Position numbers and translations under genes: made by a program
Notes under the pieces: model-generated
What the model was told of the DNA's origin: nothing
Seen by the model: the letters and a program-made list of their open reading frames with translations, nothing else
Databases searched by the model: none
Shown here: piece by piece, positions 9,756 through 20,193 of the stretch
Position numbering within the stretch: the first letter of the stretch is position 1
Layout of the letters: every line of letters starts with the position of its first letter
Assembly: GCA_003427395.1 (NCBI GenBank)
Contig: BFEA01000010.1
Location: 6,924,825 to 6,962,892, forward strand
DNA from: Chara braunii
Taxonomy: Eukaryota > Streptophyta > Charophyceae > Charales > Characeae
DNA length: 38,068 nt
Direction: 5' to 3'

Positions 9756-10640
9756 TGTCACGACAGGCGAGAACCTGTTTACCACCCACTCTCCGCAGGG
9801 TGTAGAAGAGGGTGTGGTTCTCAACCGCCTTGGCGGTTTTCTAGTGTCGAGAGATTAACCCCTTAAGGCGCGTATCAGTCAACACTTGAGCGTCGAATGT
9901 GACCCTCAAGACCACTGAGGGTCACGCAATTATGGGTACTACATAGTACGACACCATTGAGACCGCTTGCGTATTTAGGCATGGCTAGTCGATATGAGTA
10001 AGCCCTACGTCCTCTCGATATTTATGGGAAGGCTAGCGTGCGATGCGTGACCGATTTCTGTGTTGGGAAAGTTTTGGGTTGGATACCAAAGGGACTAGGA
10101 GTGTTTTGTTTGTGTGAGTAACTTAATTCTGTCTTTGGTGTGGTGTAACGCGTGGTAAGAAGGATTCATCCTAGCCGACCGGCGACAAGCTATGCTTGGG
10201 ACTTCAGTCCCCCAGTGCGTCGGCTTGCGTACGGGTCCGATAGAGATGTGCGACCGCGTGTACCCCCTATGCTACAGCGTACTGGAAAACGCCCTCAAGT
10301 GGGCCACCTCTGCGATTGCAACTGGTTAACTTTCGCACGTGGTTCCATAGCTCGACGGGGATACGCCCGTTCAAGGGTGGTGACAACCCCTTGGGCGGAG
10401 GCAAGTTGTACCTCGCGTGGCCCTATCATGTCGTAGGGGTTCGCGAGAGGTATGGCTGGCGCACTCGGCCGGAGCGGCGACGACGCTCCATTGCACCGCA
10501 ATGTAAAATCCTTCACAATCCTGCGTGACGCGGCTGGGAGGGTCCCCCTTGTGGGACCGATGCGCTCGGCAGGTGGCATCGTTGCAGGGGATCTCGGTTG
10601 CCTACTGGGATCCTCAAAGATCGAACCCAGGTTAGAAGCA
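9756..10640 (+). mobile_element. LTR-like, hairpin-rich region upstream of G3 (uncertain)
   Basis: Purine-rich GGCAATAAGGGTAGAC is followed at 9756 by TGTCACGACAGG, which looks like a polypurine tract and LTR start. Inside are a perfect 10-bp-stem hairpin (GTGACCCTCA/TGAGGGTCAC, 9899-9925), ACCGCCTTGGCGGT near 9827-9840 and GTACTACATAGTAC near 9941. Repeat fragment R1 (10461-10570) and GATCGAACCCAGG (about 10619) lie near the right end. I could not find a matching CA end, a target-site duplication or a clear primer-binding site. It may be the 5' LTR of G3 or an unrelated solo LTR. Confidence 0.35.
10461..10570 (+). repeat. Dispersed repeat fragment R1, copy 2
   Basis: Counterpart of 5431-5540 in the same orientation. 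Similarity on both sides of this segment fades quickly, so R1 is either a short element or the shared core of two diverged larger ones. Confidence 0.75.
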
Positions 10641-10941
10641 GGCTGACAATCTAGGCAAAACGATAATTTTTATTTACTTGTTTTTATTATTTGATTTGAC
10701 AAGATGTGTGATTTGGTTATTTAAGGCTAAGAATGGCTAAAACTTATGATTCCTCTAAAGCGAGAATGTTTGAAGTTTGGATGAGGGCGAGCCCTGTTTG
10801 ATATGGCTAAGGTAGGGTGCGACGGTATCAACAAGGTTACGCCCGTATAGTATGGGTGAGTGAAAAGTGAGAGTGGTTAGTTGTTGTAGGGAAGAAAGGA
10901 TAACAAAGGCTAATGTAAAGGTAGATTGGTATGCTGAATGA

Positions 10942-11758
10942 AGTCTTGTTATTCTTAAAACGATCGATGATCAAGTCGAGGCCTTGGATCGGCGAGAAGT
11001 GGCTCGAGGTCAAATCCCCGGGGTCAACATCTTTCTGTTCAAAGGAGAAAGGGTCACCGACTGGCTGGAGGTGATTGAGCAGGCCATGGTGGGATTGCCA
11101 AAGGCTGCAAAGTTCAAGTGGGTGTTGAACTATGTGTGGTATGAACTTCACCCCGACGTAAACAAGATTATAGCAGCCGCGCACGAAAGTTGGACCAGGT
11201 TTAAGGATGGAATGCAGAGGAGATTCAAGTTGGGAGATGGCATGCTGACCGTGGCCGATCTGAAGGCAGTGAGCAGAAATGACTACACGATTGTCGGTGC
11301 CCTCGCTGCTGAATTCAAAAAGAAGGTTAAGAAAGTCCCGGGGATCTCAGAAGAGGACCAATTCGCTATTTTTCTTGGGCTCTTCTCAACCTCAGAGGGA
11401 CAAGAGTTGACGAACCGCGGTGAGATAGGAGAGAAGCTCCCTTGGACCACGATAGCACGAGGTATAAAGGAAGGCGATATGGACCAAGTCTATCAGTTCC
11501 AGACGTGCCAGCACAGGTGGAAGTGGAAGGAACGTGATGCGACCACAACGGGAACCCCAGAAGTGAAGCGGATCATCACGGATGTGCTCGCTCAGTTGGG
11601 GTATGGAAAGGACGGCATGGTGCAAAGGAAAGTGGTGACCACTGTCCAGGGAAAAAGAAAAGAGTCGGGGCAGGAGGAAGTCAAGCAAGAGGACCACGAC
11701 GACGAAGAGGAGTCAGGACCTCAGTGCCTTACTAAGGGCGCAGCGAAAGCAACGCAAT
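10942..11758 (+). pseudogene. Ty3/gypsy gag core (element G3)
   Basis: Open frame from 10942, after an upstream stop at 10939; there is no ATG near the start, so the N-terminus is missing or lies in another frame. It encodes a retrotransposon gag domain: FKGERVTDWLEVIEQAM, then YVWYELHPDVNKIIAAAHES, WTRFKDGMQRRFKLGDGMLT and a helical region ending VPGISEEDQFAIFLGL. Gag forms the particle shell. A K/E/D-rich linker follows. The frame is lost near 11700-11760, where the glycine-rich nucleocapsid part continues in the +1 frame. Pseudogene. Confidence 0.85.
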
Positions 11759-12373
11759 TTGGTGCAAGGTGGGCAAGGCTCGGGAAAGGGGCAGGTTCCT
11801 CAAGCTTTGGCAGTGGCGCAGCCGGATGTAGCGGCACCATCGAATGGGGCGGGACCTTTGCAAGTGGGGCCACAGCCATATGGACAGTGGTCGTCGTATG
11901 GTCCAGTGGGGCCTTGGCTAGTGTATAATCCCTACGTGTCGTGGGGAGCAAGTCAGGTTCCAGCCGGCCAAGTGGTGCCTTGTTTCGGGCCCCAAATGAG
12001 TATGATGCCACCAAGTTTCCTTGCAGCCCAGGCCCAACCCATGGGCCCACCTCAGCCAGCTGCGCAACAAGCATCACAAGCCAGCGTGGCGGGAGGTGGG
12101 AACCAAAAGCAAGGTAACCAAGGAGATGGGGGCAAAGGCCAGGGAGGCCGAGTTGGAGGCGGAGGCCGAGGTGGCGGCGGAGGCCGAGGAAGAGGTAGGA
12201 ATGGTGGTGGCCGAGGCGGCAGGTGAAACAACCAGAATGGTCAGGGCCAAGGAGGCCAGGATGGTCAGGAAGGGGGCCAAGGATATGGACGAGCATGCTT
12301 CGATTGGCAGAACGCCACCTGTAGGCATTGTGGTCAAATAGGCCACACCATGGGCTGTTGTCAAATTCGGTGA
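11759..12373 (+). pseudogene. Gag C-terminal Gln/Gly-rich region with CCHC zinc knuckle (G3)
   Basis: This continues gag in frame 2. A Pro/Gln/Gly-rich stretch is followed by an RGG-type run (about 12150-12223), an in-frame TGA at 12224, and then a Gly/Gln repeat leading to a zinc knuckle of exact spacing C-X2-C-X4-H-X4-C (12320-12361, CRHCGQIGHTMGCC). A second in-frame TGA lies at 12371. Zinc knuckles of this kind bind nucleic acid in the particle. Both stops are one C-to-T step from CGA, consistent with deamination at CG sites. Confidence 0.8.
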
Positions 12374-13401
12374 AAAGATGAGAATGACGGGTTGATTTAC
12401 TCAAACATGGATAGCGATATATGTGACAAGTTTGGGAACTACATCGACCCAAAGATCCCTGGCGGCACGAGGAAGGAGACCCTTAGGCGAGCCGCAGAGC
12501 AACCCGCGCCACCAACAATGTTCAGATTGTGGCAGGAAAAGGAAGGACCATCCGTGAGAGTGGAAGAGGTAGAGGATGGTGAGGAGGTGACTCACAAGCT
12601 AAAGGCTGAGCCTATAGTCCTCGAGTCAGATGATGAAGGTATGGAAGAAGAGTTGCAGCCCACATCAACCATCCTTGGCAGTTGGAAGATTTGTTGGGGA
12701 AAGTGGAGCGGTACCAGCAAAAGCTAATAGGAATGTGCGAAGAGGTGAGGGCATGGAACGTCGAGCTGCCCAAGGTGTTCCTATACGACTCTAGCCCCAA
12801 GTCGGTGGCAGCCCAACAAGGGTACCCAGGAGTCGCTACAGTGGGCTTGACGCCTAGGTCTGGTATGGCCTTTAAGCCCCTAACTTCGCATGGGAGGGTG
12901 CCACAGGCGCCCCAGACCAGGGACTAGAACAAAGCAAGCCCTGACCAAGCGCCTCCTCGAAAAGAACCCGAGCCGGAACGAAGGGAAGAAATCGTGAAGA
13001 TTCCGGACGGGGATGATGATGAAGACGAGGAGGACGAGAGGCTCCACCAGGAAGAGGATAGGCGAGCGGAGCAAAGGGCCAAGAAGAGAGGGGCGCAAGA
13101 GGAGGTCGAACCGGTCTTGCTCGATAGCGCTCCAAAGAAGAAGAAGTACGCGGTTCGGTTAGAAGAAGGGTTTGACGTGGAGAGGATGGTGGACAGGTTG
13201 CTGGAAGGTCAAAATGACCTTATAAACCTGAAAGATATCTTGTTTTCCACCCCGAGTCTCCTTGGTGGGTTGAAGGGGCGACTGTCAAGAAGGTTGGTGC
13301 CGAACGTCCACTCGAGTACGATTCTGCCGAGAGAAGCGGAGTGGGCAGAAACCGTGACCAAGATGGACTGGAAGTGTGTGGCCTGTGGATTGTGGACCTG
13401 A
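12374..13401 (+). pseudogene. G3 gag-pol linker region
   Basis: Frame 2 stays open from 12374 to 12727 and frame 1 takes over near 12682. Frame 1 has a TAG at 12925 and then runs to 13401. The products are acidic and low complexity, with a D/E run near 13005-13040 and a basic PKKKK patch near 13130-13147. LLEGQNDLINLKDILFSTP at about 13198-13254 is the kind of helix that sits before the protease in such elements. No catalytic domain is visible. Coordinates mark the region rather than one protein. Confidence 0.6.
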
Positions 13402-13913
13402 TGGTGAAAGGGTCGAAGTGTACCGTGATGGTAGATACAGGTGCGAAAATGAACATCATTAGGGAGACGAACACGATTGGGCTCGAGATCGATATAGACC
13501 GTACTAATTGCGGCATCCTACATGGAGCCAATTGCAAGGCTATGTTTTGTGGGACGACCTCAAATGTGATTGTCAAAATCGGCAAGGTGAAGGCGAGGAC
13601 TTGCTTCTTCGTCATGCCCGACGTGGACCACCCCATTTTGTTGGGGAGATCGTTTCTCTGGAGGACAGAAACTCCGATTTTTAATAAGCACGACGGAACG
13701 ATCATCCTACTCTTGTGTGATCCGACATGCGAGAATTATGAGATTATTACCTGTCGGAACACGGGAGCTCAAAGCGTGAGGAATCTGCCTAACCCCAACT
13801 CGTTTACCATTGAAGAGTCGGAGAACGAGTGGCAAAGGCTGTTGGAGGAAGTGGAAGAAGAGGAAAGGCTTGAAGTGCTTTCATTGAGTCTGTCCAATGG
13901 TGGCGGCTTATGA
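13341..13913 (+). pseudogene. Retroviral-type aspartic protease domain (G3)
   Basis: Frame 3 gives VDLMVKGSKCTVMVDTGAK, where DTGA is the active-site loop that contributes one Asp per monomer of the dimeric protease, and HPILLGRSFLWRT is the C-terminal ILG-type segment. The domain occupies about residues 18-115 of 190. An acidic tail (EWQRLLEEVEEEERLEV) ends at TGA 13911-13913. This domain cleaves the gag-pol polyprotein. It is in a different frame from the preceding region, so it could not be expressed from G3 as it stands. Confidence 0.8.
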
Positions 13914-14552
13914 TATGGTAGACCTTGAGGCAATTAAGGCCTTGAGAGAGCAAGTCCTGGAGAATCCCCAAGTAGGGGAAGTGGAATTGGTTTTTTGGTT
14001 TCCAGGAAGGGGAAGAGACGTTGTGATGGCGCAGCCACAAACTGTAAGCCGGCCCTTTTTAGGGGATGGCTTAAGCAGGGTTCCCAAATGCGGTACAAGA
14101 CGATAGGGAAAAAGTGTCGTCCGGTTCTCGTTCTCGTTACTAAGGATGAAGATGCGTGCTATGAACGGAAGCGAGGATTGATACGGCGAATGCGTGAACA
14201 AGTCGCGAATAGCCCATGTCGTATCAATGATAAGAACAAAGGGAAGCTGATAGTGGGCGAGCCTGGTTTTCTTTTACCCCGAAAGCGAACTGTAATGATA
14301 TATCTGATGAAGAAGAGGCATCGCGCATATGCATTTGATGATGACCAACACGGGAGGTTGGATGTGGATAAGATTTCAATGATCCGGATCCATACCGTAC
14401 CGCATGAGCCATGGAATTTGAGGGGTGCGTGATATCCTAATCCTGACGAAGAAAAAAAGGTTGTGGATTATTTGGATGGCAAGATGCGGACGCATGTAAC
14501 CGACTTTTCCAACGGACCGTACGCGTCCCCATGGTTTTGTTTCAGCAAGATG
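13897..14552 (+). pseudogene. G3 RT N-terminal fragment, truncated
   Basis: After a short overlap frame (13897-14106), frame 3 encodes YKTIGKKCRPVLVLVTK, a helical connector and IHTVPHEPWNLRGA. A TGA at 14430-14432 interrupts it, and it resumes with YPNPDEEKKVVDYLDGKMRT and DFSNGPYASPWFCF, the start of a Ty3-type reverse transcriptase. The fragment ends at a TGA (14550-14552), before any catalytic RT motif. About 15 bp later the sequence becomes the 122-bp repeat. RT catalytic core, RNase H and integrase are absent. Confidence 0.75.
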
Positions 14553-14567
14553 TGAATGCATTTAGCC

Positions 14568-14791
14568 GAAGTCAGAATCATTTTCAAATTTTGTATTTAG
14601 CTTTGTATAAATTTTGGAATGACACTTCTCTAGAGGGAGTGCTGCCGAAATTTATACAAAACTAAGGAGTTAGTTAAATTTTGTCTTAGTGAGAACTCGT
14701 CTTATTTCGAGTTCTGATCTGACTTAGCATAAATCTGGGAAGTCTACTTCTCTAAAGGAGATGCTGCCCAATTTTTTACTAATTCAGGGAG
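14568..14791 (+). repeat. Displaced copy of the 122-bp array
   Basis: Aligns end to end with 8443-8698. The difference in length, 224 versus 256, is exactly the 32-bp hairpin unit that is doubled at 8568-8630 and single here. The two unit starts (14605 and 14727) are again 122 apart. The left end coincides with the truncation of G3 pol. Confidence 0.9.
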
Positions 14792-14872
14792 CTTGCAACA
14801 TCCAAAAACATCAAACAGCTCTCCTGGTGCTAAGTCTGGCTTCATCAAACAACTTGCAACATCCAAAAACAT
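14792..14872 (+). repeat. 20-bp direct repeat pair
   Basis: CTTGCAACATCCAAAAACAT occurs at 14792-14811 and 14853-14872, separated by 41 bp. It starts at the right-hand end of the displaced 122-bp array copy. It could be a local slip duplication or duplicated target DNA. Confidence 0.7.
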
Positions 14873-15828
14873 GCGGATTGGGTCCCAGTTCGCCCGATCA
14901 CACCAAGAATTAAGCGGGAATCACCTTCCGATCATTTCCGCTTCCTTTCCTTCTTCTTCAACCTCCCTACGCACCTTCTTTCTCCTCTATCATCCATTAT
15001 ACTAACCGAACGGCCAAACTAAGCCCGCCATACAACCCGCGTGGTTGAAAAACCCCTACTTTGAGTCTTAGTGTGTATGTTCCCACTCAGAACGAGTGAC
15101 AACGACCTTCCTCCTCCTCACACTGTTTGCCTTGAAGTTCTCGTTCGTTGCTCTTCTTCGTCCTCGTCAACTTCGCTGTTGACGTCCCCTTTCCACGCAA
15201 GATAGAGCAGTCCTAGACTGCTATGCCTTTCATTAGCAGACGATCCGACAACGGTATGAACAAAACACACATCAAAAAGCTCTCCCTCTCTCGGACGCCC
15301 CCACTTTAAATAGCATGAGTCATCTCCTTCCCCGCGAATGCACCTGCCTGCTATCGCGTTAGGTGCTTTGTAGAAACAACCCCTATTCTAATGCAGGACC
15401 AAGTGTTGAGCCGCGATCTTGAGGAATCATCATCGAACTGGCCGGTCCCGTGTAATCCAGAATTGCAGTTTTTCACTCATCTGCTTCCAGTGGAATTCGA
15501 ACCTAGAGTCAATTTTTCAACAGTTTGAGGGTGTACCAAACTAAGTTAGGCCGATTGGTTGCATTGTCGGTCCCGCAACTGGTTCCGTATTCCGGAAAAG
15601 GGGACCTTCAAATAAAAGCTTGAATATTAAAAGAATAAAGAAAAGAAAAATCGAGGATTTGAAAGGTGAGGGGGAGGAACCGCTGGGACGTCCTGAGAGA
15701 AGGTTAATGGAGACCCTAATTTTCAGACCACTTGCCATGCCATTTATATATAAACCAAAGGATCATTTTAATCAAACTTGCCACCAATTCGTAGAACCTT
15801 GAACCAAAACAAGAACAAGCAAAAAAAA
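14873..15828. other. Gene-free stretch left of the first assembly gap
   Basis: No gene or RNA recognised. A segment at about 15703-15740 (GGTTAATGGAGACCCTAATT onward) is an imperfect inverted match to the minus strand of 16015-16052, placing inverted repeats on either side of the gap. Confidence 0.45.
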
Positions 15829-15909
15829 NNNNNNNNNNNNNNNNNNNNNNNNNNNNNNNNNNNNNNNNNNNNNNNNNNNNNNNNNNNNNNNNNNNNNNNN
15901 NNNNNNNNN
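15829..15909. other. Assembly gap (81 N)
   Basis: The run of N is flanked on the left by an A8 run and on the right by sequence leading to an A25 run (15944-15968). AACCTTGAAYCAAAAC occurs on both sides (about 15797 and 15924), so low complexity and repeats probably caused the gap. Frames drawn through it are meaningless. Confidence 0.95.
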
Positions 15910-16370
15910 AATTTGGTACACAACCTTGAATCAAAACCAAAACAAAAAAAAAAAAAAAAAAAAAAAAAGACATAAAATTTGACCCCGAAACCCTAATTTC
16001 AGTTTTGGACTCATTACCCAGGGCCTGAAAATGGGGGTCCCCGTTAACCATTTGTGGACGTCCTCAGTCCCCCCCCCGAGCCCGCGGGCGGGACTGGTTA
16101 GCAAAAGCAAAAAGGGTAGTCCTACAGGACCCTCAACCCCTTGGTTCCCTTCATAATGCTCCACCGCTTCTCCGCCAGGACCCGCTGACCTCTATCCCTG
16201 TATCTCCAAGATGAAAGCCCAATGTTGTAACCTATAAGGCTAGGCCCAAGTCTGAACCTAGCAGTTGTGACTTATCATATAAAGGGTGCCCGCACAGTGG
16301 CCCGACCTGGTAAAAAACGCACCAAGGGCACAATTTGGCTCGGATAAAATGCCGTCAACTACAAACAAGA
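15910..16370. other. Unannotated flank of element G1
   Basis: Contains poly(A) 15944-15968 and the right half of the inverted match noted for 15703-15740. The rest, up to the G1 LTR, shows no gene. Confidence 0.45.
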
Positions 16371-17533
16371 TGCAATAACCCATGCCATATGTCTCGTCGG
16401 AAATCTGAGGGCCGACCTGGCTGCCCTCAGCCAGGCCAAAAATGAGGTAAGGGACCCCACACAGGGATTCAAGGCCTGGGCGTGCCACAGTTGACTTTTG
16501 TCAACGGTCGCGAACCCAACAGTCAAAGTCCAAAGGTACCCAGTCCAGGCCGCCGGTCAAGCACACACACTTGTTTGTATGCAGGTACCCAGACAACATC
16601 TAGTCCAAGGGGGAATGCTGCAACTGTACAATCCAGGCCTTCAGCTGTGACTCAATCTGGATGACTGAAGGGAGGAGACCCAAGGCCAGAGAGCCTCGTC
16701 AAACACTACTTAAAGTCAGGCCTCGAGGTGGTCAACATTCAGTCTTGCTATGCTGGTTCAACGCTGGCTTGACTTTGACTTGACGCTGGCATTATGCTAG
16801 CGCGATGCTGGCTAGACGCTGGTTGTGCATTAGAGTTGCAGACGACGACACGTGGGAGAAGCAGCACGCTGGCATTGTACGCCAGGCATGCTGATGTGGC
16901 GCTGCCTGTGGTCTTCATGCCATGTTGATGTGGCGCTGCCTGTGGTCTTCGTGGCATGCTGATGTGGTGCTGCCTCTGGTCTACGTGGCATGCTGATGTA
17001 GCGCTGCCTCTGGTATATGTGGCGCTGCCTCTGGTCTACATGGCATGCTGACGTGGCGCTGCCTTTGATGTATGTGGCGCTGCTCTTGGTCTACGAGGTG
17101 CTACTATTGGTCTTCATTGTCAATGTGGCGTTGCCACCTGTCTTGATTGCTGACGGGGCATTGTCCGCGCTGTCTACATGAGGTGACTGATTGCGAGGGA
17201 AGAGGAAGATCGGGACTGTGGAGCGATCGTGAATACGTACCTGGTTGTCTTCATGCTGGGCTAATTAGACGTGCCACATGGCACATTGAGGTTACTTCAG
17301 ATACTCGTTCAGACTGTTGATTATTAAAGTGGTGTTGGAGGAGGGAGCCCGAAGCAGGAGTGGGCATTGTTTCCTCTCCTTTGTCTTATCCCCCTCCGCT
17401 CTTCTTCGTCTGTGTATGATTATCGCGTCTCATTTTGTCTGGACACAAACTTGATTATTAGTACTCATCGGCTGTTGACATTCATCTGGACTTGCATTGT
17501 TGATAACTGTCTTCACGATCTGGGTTCATTGCA
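16371..17533 (+). mobile_element. G1 5' LTR
   Basis: 1163 bp, from TGCAATAACCC to GGGTTCATTGCA. It is 243 bp longer than the 3' LTR, mostly because of the minisatellite at about 16880-17160. The palindromic G-box present in the 3' LTR reads GTGCCACATGGCAC here (about 17270-17283), a G-to-A change at its central CG. No TATA box could be assigned with confidence. Confidence 0.9.
16880..17160 (+). repeat. Minisatellite inside the G1 5' LTR
   Basis: About seven full or partial copies of a unit like GGCATGCTGATGTGGCGCTG followed by CCTCTGGTCTACGT, some units shortened. The 3' LTR has essentially one copy at 24677-24712. LTRs are identical when an element inserts, so one of the two has expanded or contracted since. 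Confidence 0.8.
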
Positions 17534-17536
17534 ATT

Positions 17537-17548
17537 TGGTATTGGAGC
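17537..17548 (+). other. G1 primer-binding site (methionine-tRNA type)
   Basis: TGGTATTGGAGC starts three bases after the 5' LTR end. It resembles TGGTATCAGAGC, the site used by many plant Ty3 elements that prime from initiator methionine tRNA, with two mismatches. Position and the leading TGG support the call. Confidence 0.75.
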
Positions 17549-18358
17549 TACTCGTCATCGCGATCTGCTGTCAGCTGTCAGGTGTTGACATGGCACCCGG
17601 GTAAGTGGGAGGTGCCGCATGTGCAATATGAAATGCGTTTATTAACGCGCACGGTCATACCGCAAGTCTAGACACGGTAATAGTGCACTTGCGAGCAACC
17701 ATCCCTTGAAGATGATGGCAAGTCTACACTGAAAATTGAAGAGCTGCGTTGGCAGCAGGATGACGTGGCGTTGGTACCGCTGAAGTGGCACATTGTTATG
17801 TGGCAGGCAGGGCATGGTCTGACATGGCATGTACCTGTTACTGTCTGCTATTGATGTGTTGACTTGGTATATGGTGGAAGACAGACTTGCGCTGTGACGT
17901 GGCATCCCTCCTTGAAGACCTATCGGGTCCTTGATTGTTGACGTAGCAAACTCTTTGAGTTGCTGAGTTGGCAGGCCAGGGGTGACACGTGGCATGCGTA
18001 GGGGCTGTTTGTAGTGTGAATGTGCACTTGAGTTGGATTGTTGCTGCAGATGATTGAGGAGAGAACTAACCATTGATTGTGTTATGTGTTGGTTCTACTC
18101 ACCTGTTGGTTGTCTGTGGATGCTGTGCATACTTACTCTTGTGCTGTTGTCTTGATCACATTGGTCGTGGCTGAGGTACCTGTAGTAGTAGAGTGTCATC
18201 ACAAAGAACAAACAGCGAAGTTAGAATTTAGGAAAGACTTGGAAATTTGTTTCTTCTTATAATTTCTTGCTGTAAGTTGTTGTAGAAGACGTGTGTACTG
18301 TGAAATTTATTTTTGTCTTTTAATTTTATTTATTGTGCAATAAATATACGCGGGCAAA
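17549..18358 (+). other. G1 untranslated leader
   Basis: About 810 bp between primer-binding site and gag. No gene recognised on either strand. Repeated short blocks of the type GACGTGGCA/GTGACACGTGGCAT recall the LTR repeats. Confidence 0.6.
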
Positions 18359-18913
18359 ATGAACTCTCTCTGGAAATGTCTGCGTGCTACCATCCTGACA
18401 CGGTTCATTCCACTTTTCTTCTTTCCTATCTCTCTAATGGTCTACATTGATGAGGAAGTAGTGGACCTAAAGACGCGTGGACAGATTGATGCAAGGAGAG
18501 AGACTTTACTCGGTCTCCTTCGCCAACTCCTTGGTGAAATACATGGTGCCGTACCAGCAGTTGGACAACATGTTCACGGACAGTTCAACCTGCGAGCAGC
18601 AGAGGGTGAACTTGAGGCCACGAAAACTAGTGTTCAGATGCTGGAAACCGGGCGGCGAGTCGAGGAACTCATTCATCAAGGGTGTATGGCTCTCGACCGG
18701 TATGTTGCCGAGCAGTTGGAAGAATTGAGTCGGAAAGGAAAGCAAGAAGAAAAGAAAGAGGAAAAGAAAGTGGAACCACAACTGTCTATGGAACTAATGG
18801 AAGAAAATGTCAGACAGTTAGAAAATACTTTGAGAGAAGAAAGAAGAAAAATTGAAGAACTCCGAAGAAAGAAAGAAGAAGAGAACAACAAGAAAAGATG
18901 CTGGAAGAAATGA
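18359..18913 (+). pseudogene. G1 gag N-terminal part (coiled coil)
   Basis: ATG at 18359 opens a 184-codon frame 2. After a hydrophobic start (FIPLFFFPISLMVYI) it becomes helical and charged. From about residue 120 it is a K/E-rich coiled coil (MEENVRQLENTLREERRKIEEL). It ends in AAGAAAAGATG-type sequence where the frame shifts, and gag continues in frame 1 from about 18895. The start codon is the first good ATG after the leader, but it was not tested against a related copy. Gag structural role inferred from position. Confidence 0.7.
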
Positions 18914-20193
18914 GGGAGCAGTTTCACTTCGAGGAAGTTGAGACTGATCTATCGACCGTACTGCAATCTATCATGGCTTACCTTGTTCATCTTGAAAAAA
19001 AGATAGACTCTAACATTGTCTCATTTGAGACCATGATGAGAATGATGAAAGGTAAGGATAAGGTGAGTTTTGAGGAGGAGAAGAAGGGGGAAGTAGAAAA
19101 GAAACCACCCCAGGAGAAACTCATGAAAGATGCAATGCGGCAGGAGGACAAACCCGGACCCTCGAAGGAGTCCGAGGAATCAACAGGAAAGAAAGAAGAA
19201 CTGGTCAACAAGAAAGAAGAACCGGCTAAGAAAGAAGAACCGGTTAAGGAAGCGGAAAAACCAAAGAGGAAAGAAAAGGTGAAAATGAAATTGCCATTTA
19301 CCTATAGCAACAAAAAGAAAGAAAATATGTTGCTATGGATCGCCGAAATACAGACTTACTGTAGCATTACACCCGTTGAGACTGAAAGTCAGGTTGCCTT
19401 TTCCACATCTTGTCTGGGAGGAGTGGTCAAGGAATGGGTGCTAGCCGAAGCCAACGCCGCTGGCTTTGAGGATATAGGTGAGTGGTCTAAGACCCTGACG
19501 TTGAGGCAGTTTCTCCAGAAAATCAAGGAGAGATTCCTCGATAAGACGACAACCGATAAGGCTTTTGAGGAACTCACCACCATAGGCCAAAAACGTTGGA
19601 CTTCCGTTGATGCTTTGTCTCATGAAGTGGATCGTCTGTTACAGGTACCTGAACTGAACCTTCAAGATAACCAGGTTCTCTACATCTATTCACGTACATT
19701 GCCCGAGCCCATTCGTGGACAGCTTGTGGCAGAAGCTAAGTCTGGTAAGTATAACTATCGGCAGCGAGAGCAGATGACCGCACAGGTAAAGGGGTCTTAC
19801 GCTTCCGTAGTTAAGTCGGGACCGGTGGGAGGTTATGGCAAGCGGGTCCTTTGGCGGCAAAAGCGCCAGGACCATATGCTTGTGTTATTTGATGATGAGA
19901 CAGTAGAGAAGTTACCTCTTAGTGAGTTTGAAGGAGGAGGAGGTAACGACGACAGTGAATCTGGGAAGGGTGATGTCACTGTCGTGATGGCCAACAAGGG
20001 AGGCGAGAACCAATGGAAGAAGAAGAGGCCACGCTCGTTTCCTGAGCATCCCGGAATAGCATTCGGGAGGCCTTGGGAAAAGATGAACATGACTCGTGAG
20101 GAATGGCAATCCAAGATGGACAACCGCCTGTGCCTCAAGTGTGGCCCTGTGGGGCACGTGATAGCTTGGAGGCTAGTGCCCACTTATTCGTAA
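18898..20193 (+). pseudogene. G1 gag main body
   Basis: 431 codons in frame 1. Residues 1-50 continue the helical part. Residues 55-130 are a K/E/P repeat (KKEEPAKKEEPVKEAEKPK). From about residue 132 comes a retrotransposon gag domain (LPFTYSNKKKENMLLWIAEI, GGVVKEWVLAEANA, TLRQFLQKIKERFLD, VDALSHEVDRLLQVPELNLQ). A zinc knuckle starts at 20131 as CLKCGPVGHVIAW, but the fourth ligand position (20170-20172) is Arg instead of Cys, so it is degraded. The TAA at 20191-20193 stops the frame, yet the same frame is open again from 20194 straight into protease. Confidence 0.85.

Noticed and set aside
10600-10640. Primer-binding site for G3 at TGGGATCCTC...GATCGAACCC
   Set aside because: It looks partly like the complement of a tRNA 3' end, but stem lengths do not fit any tRNA layout and no LTR end lies just upstream.
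15480-15505. tRNA T-arm (GGTTCGAATTCC on the minus strand)
   Set aside because: The arms beside the loop do not pair and no acceptor or anticodon stem could be drawn.
16365-16370. Clear 5-bp target-site duplication for G1
   Set aside because: The five bases outside the two LTRs do not match; only a 4-bp AAGA/AAGG near match exists, so it is reported as possible only.
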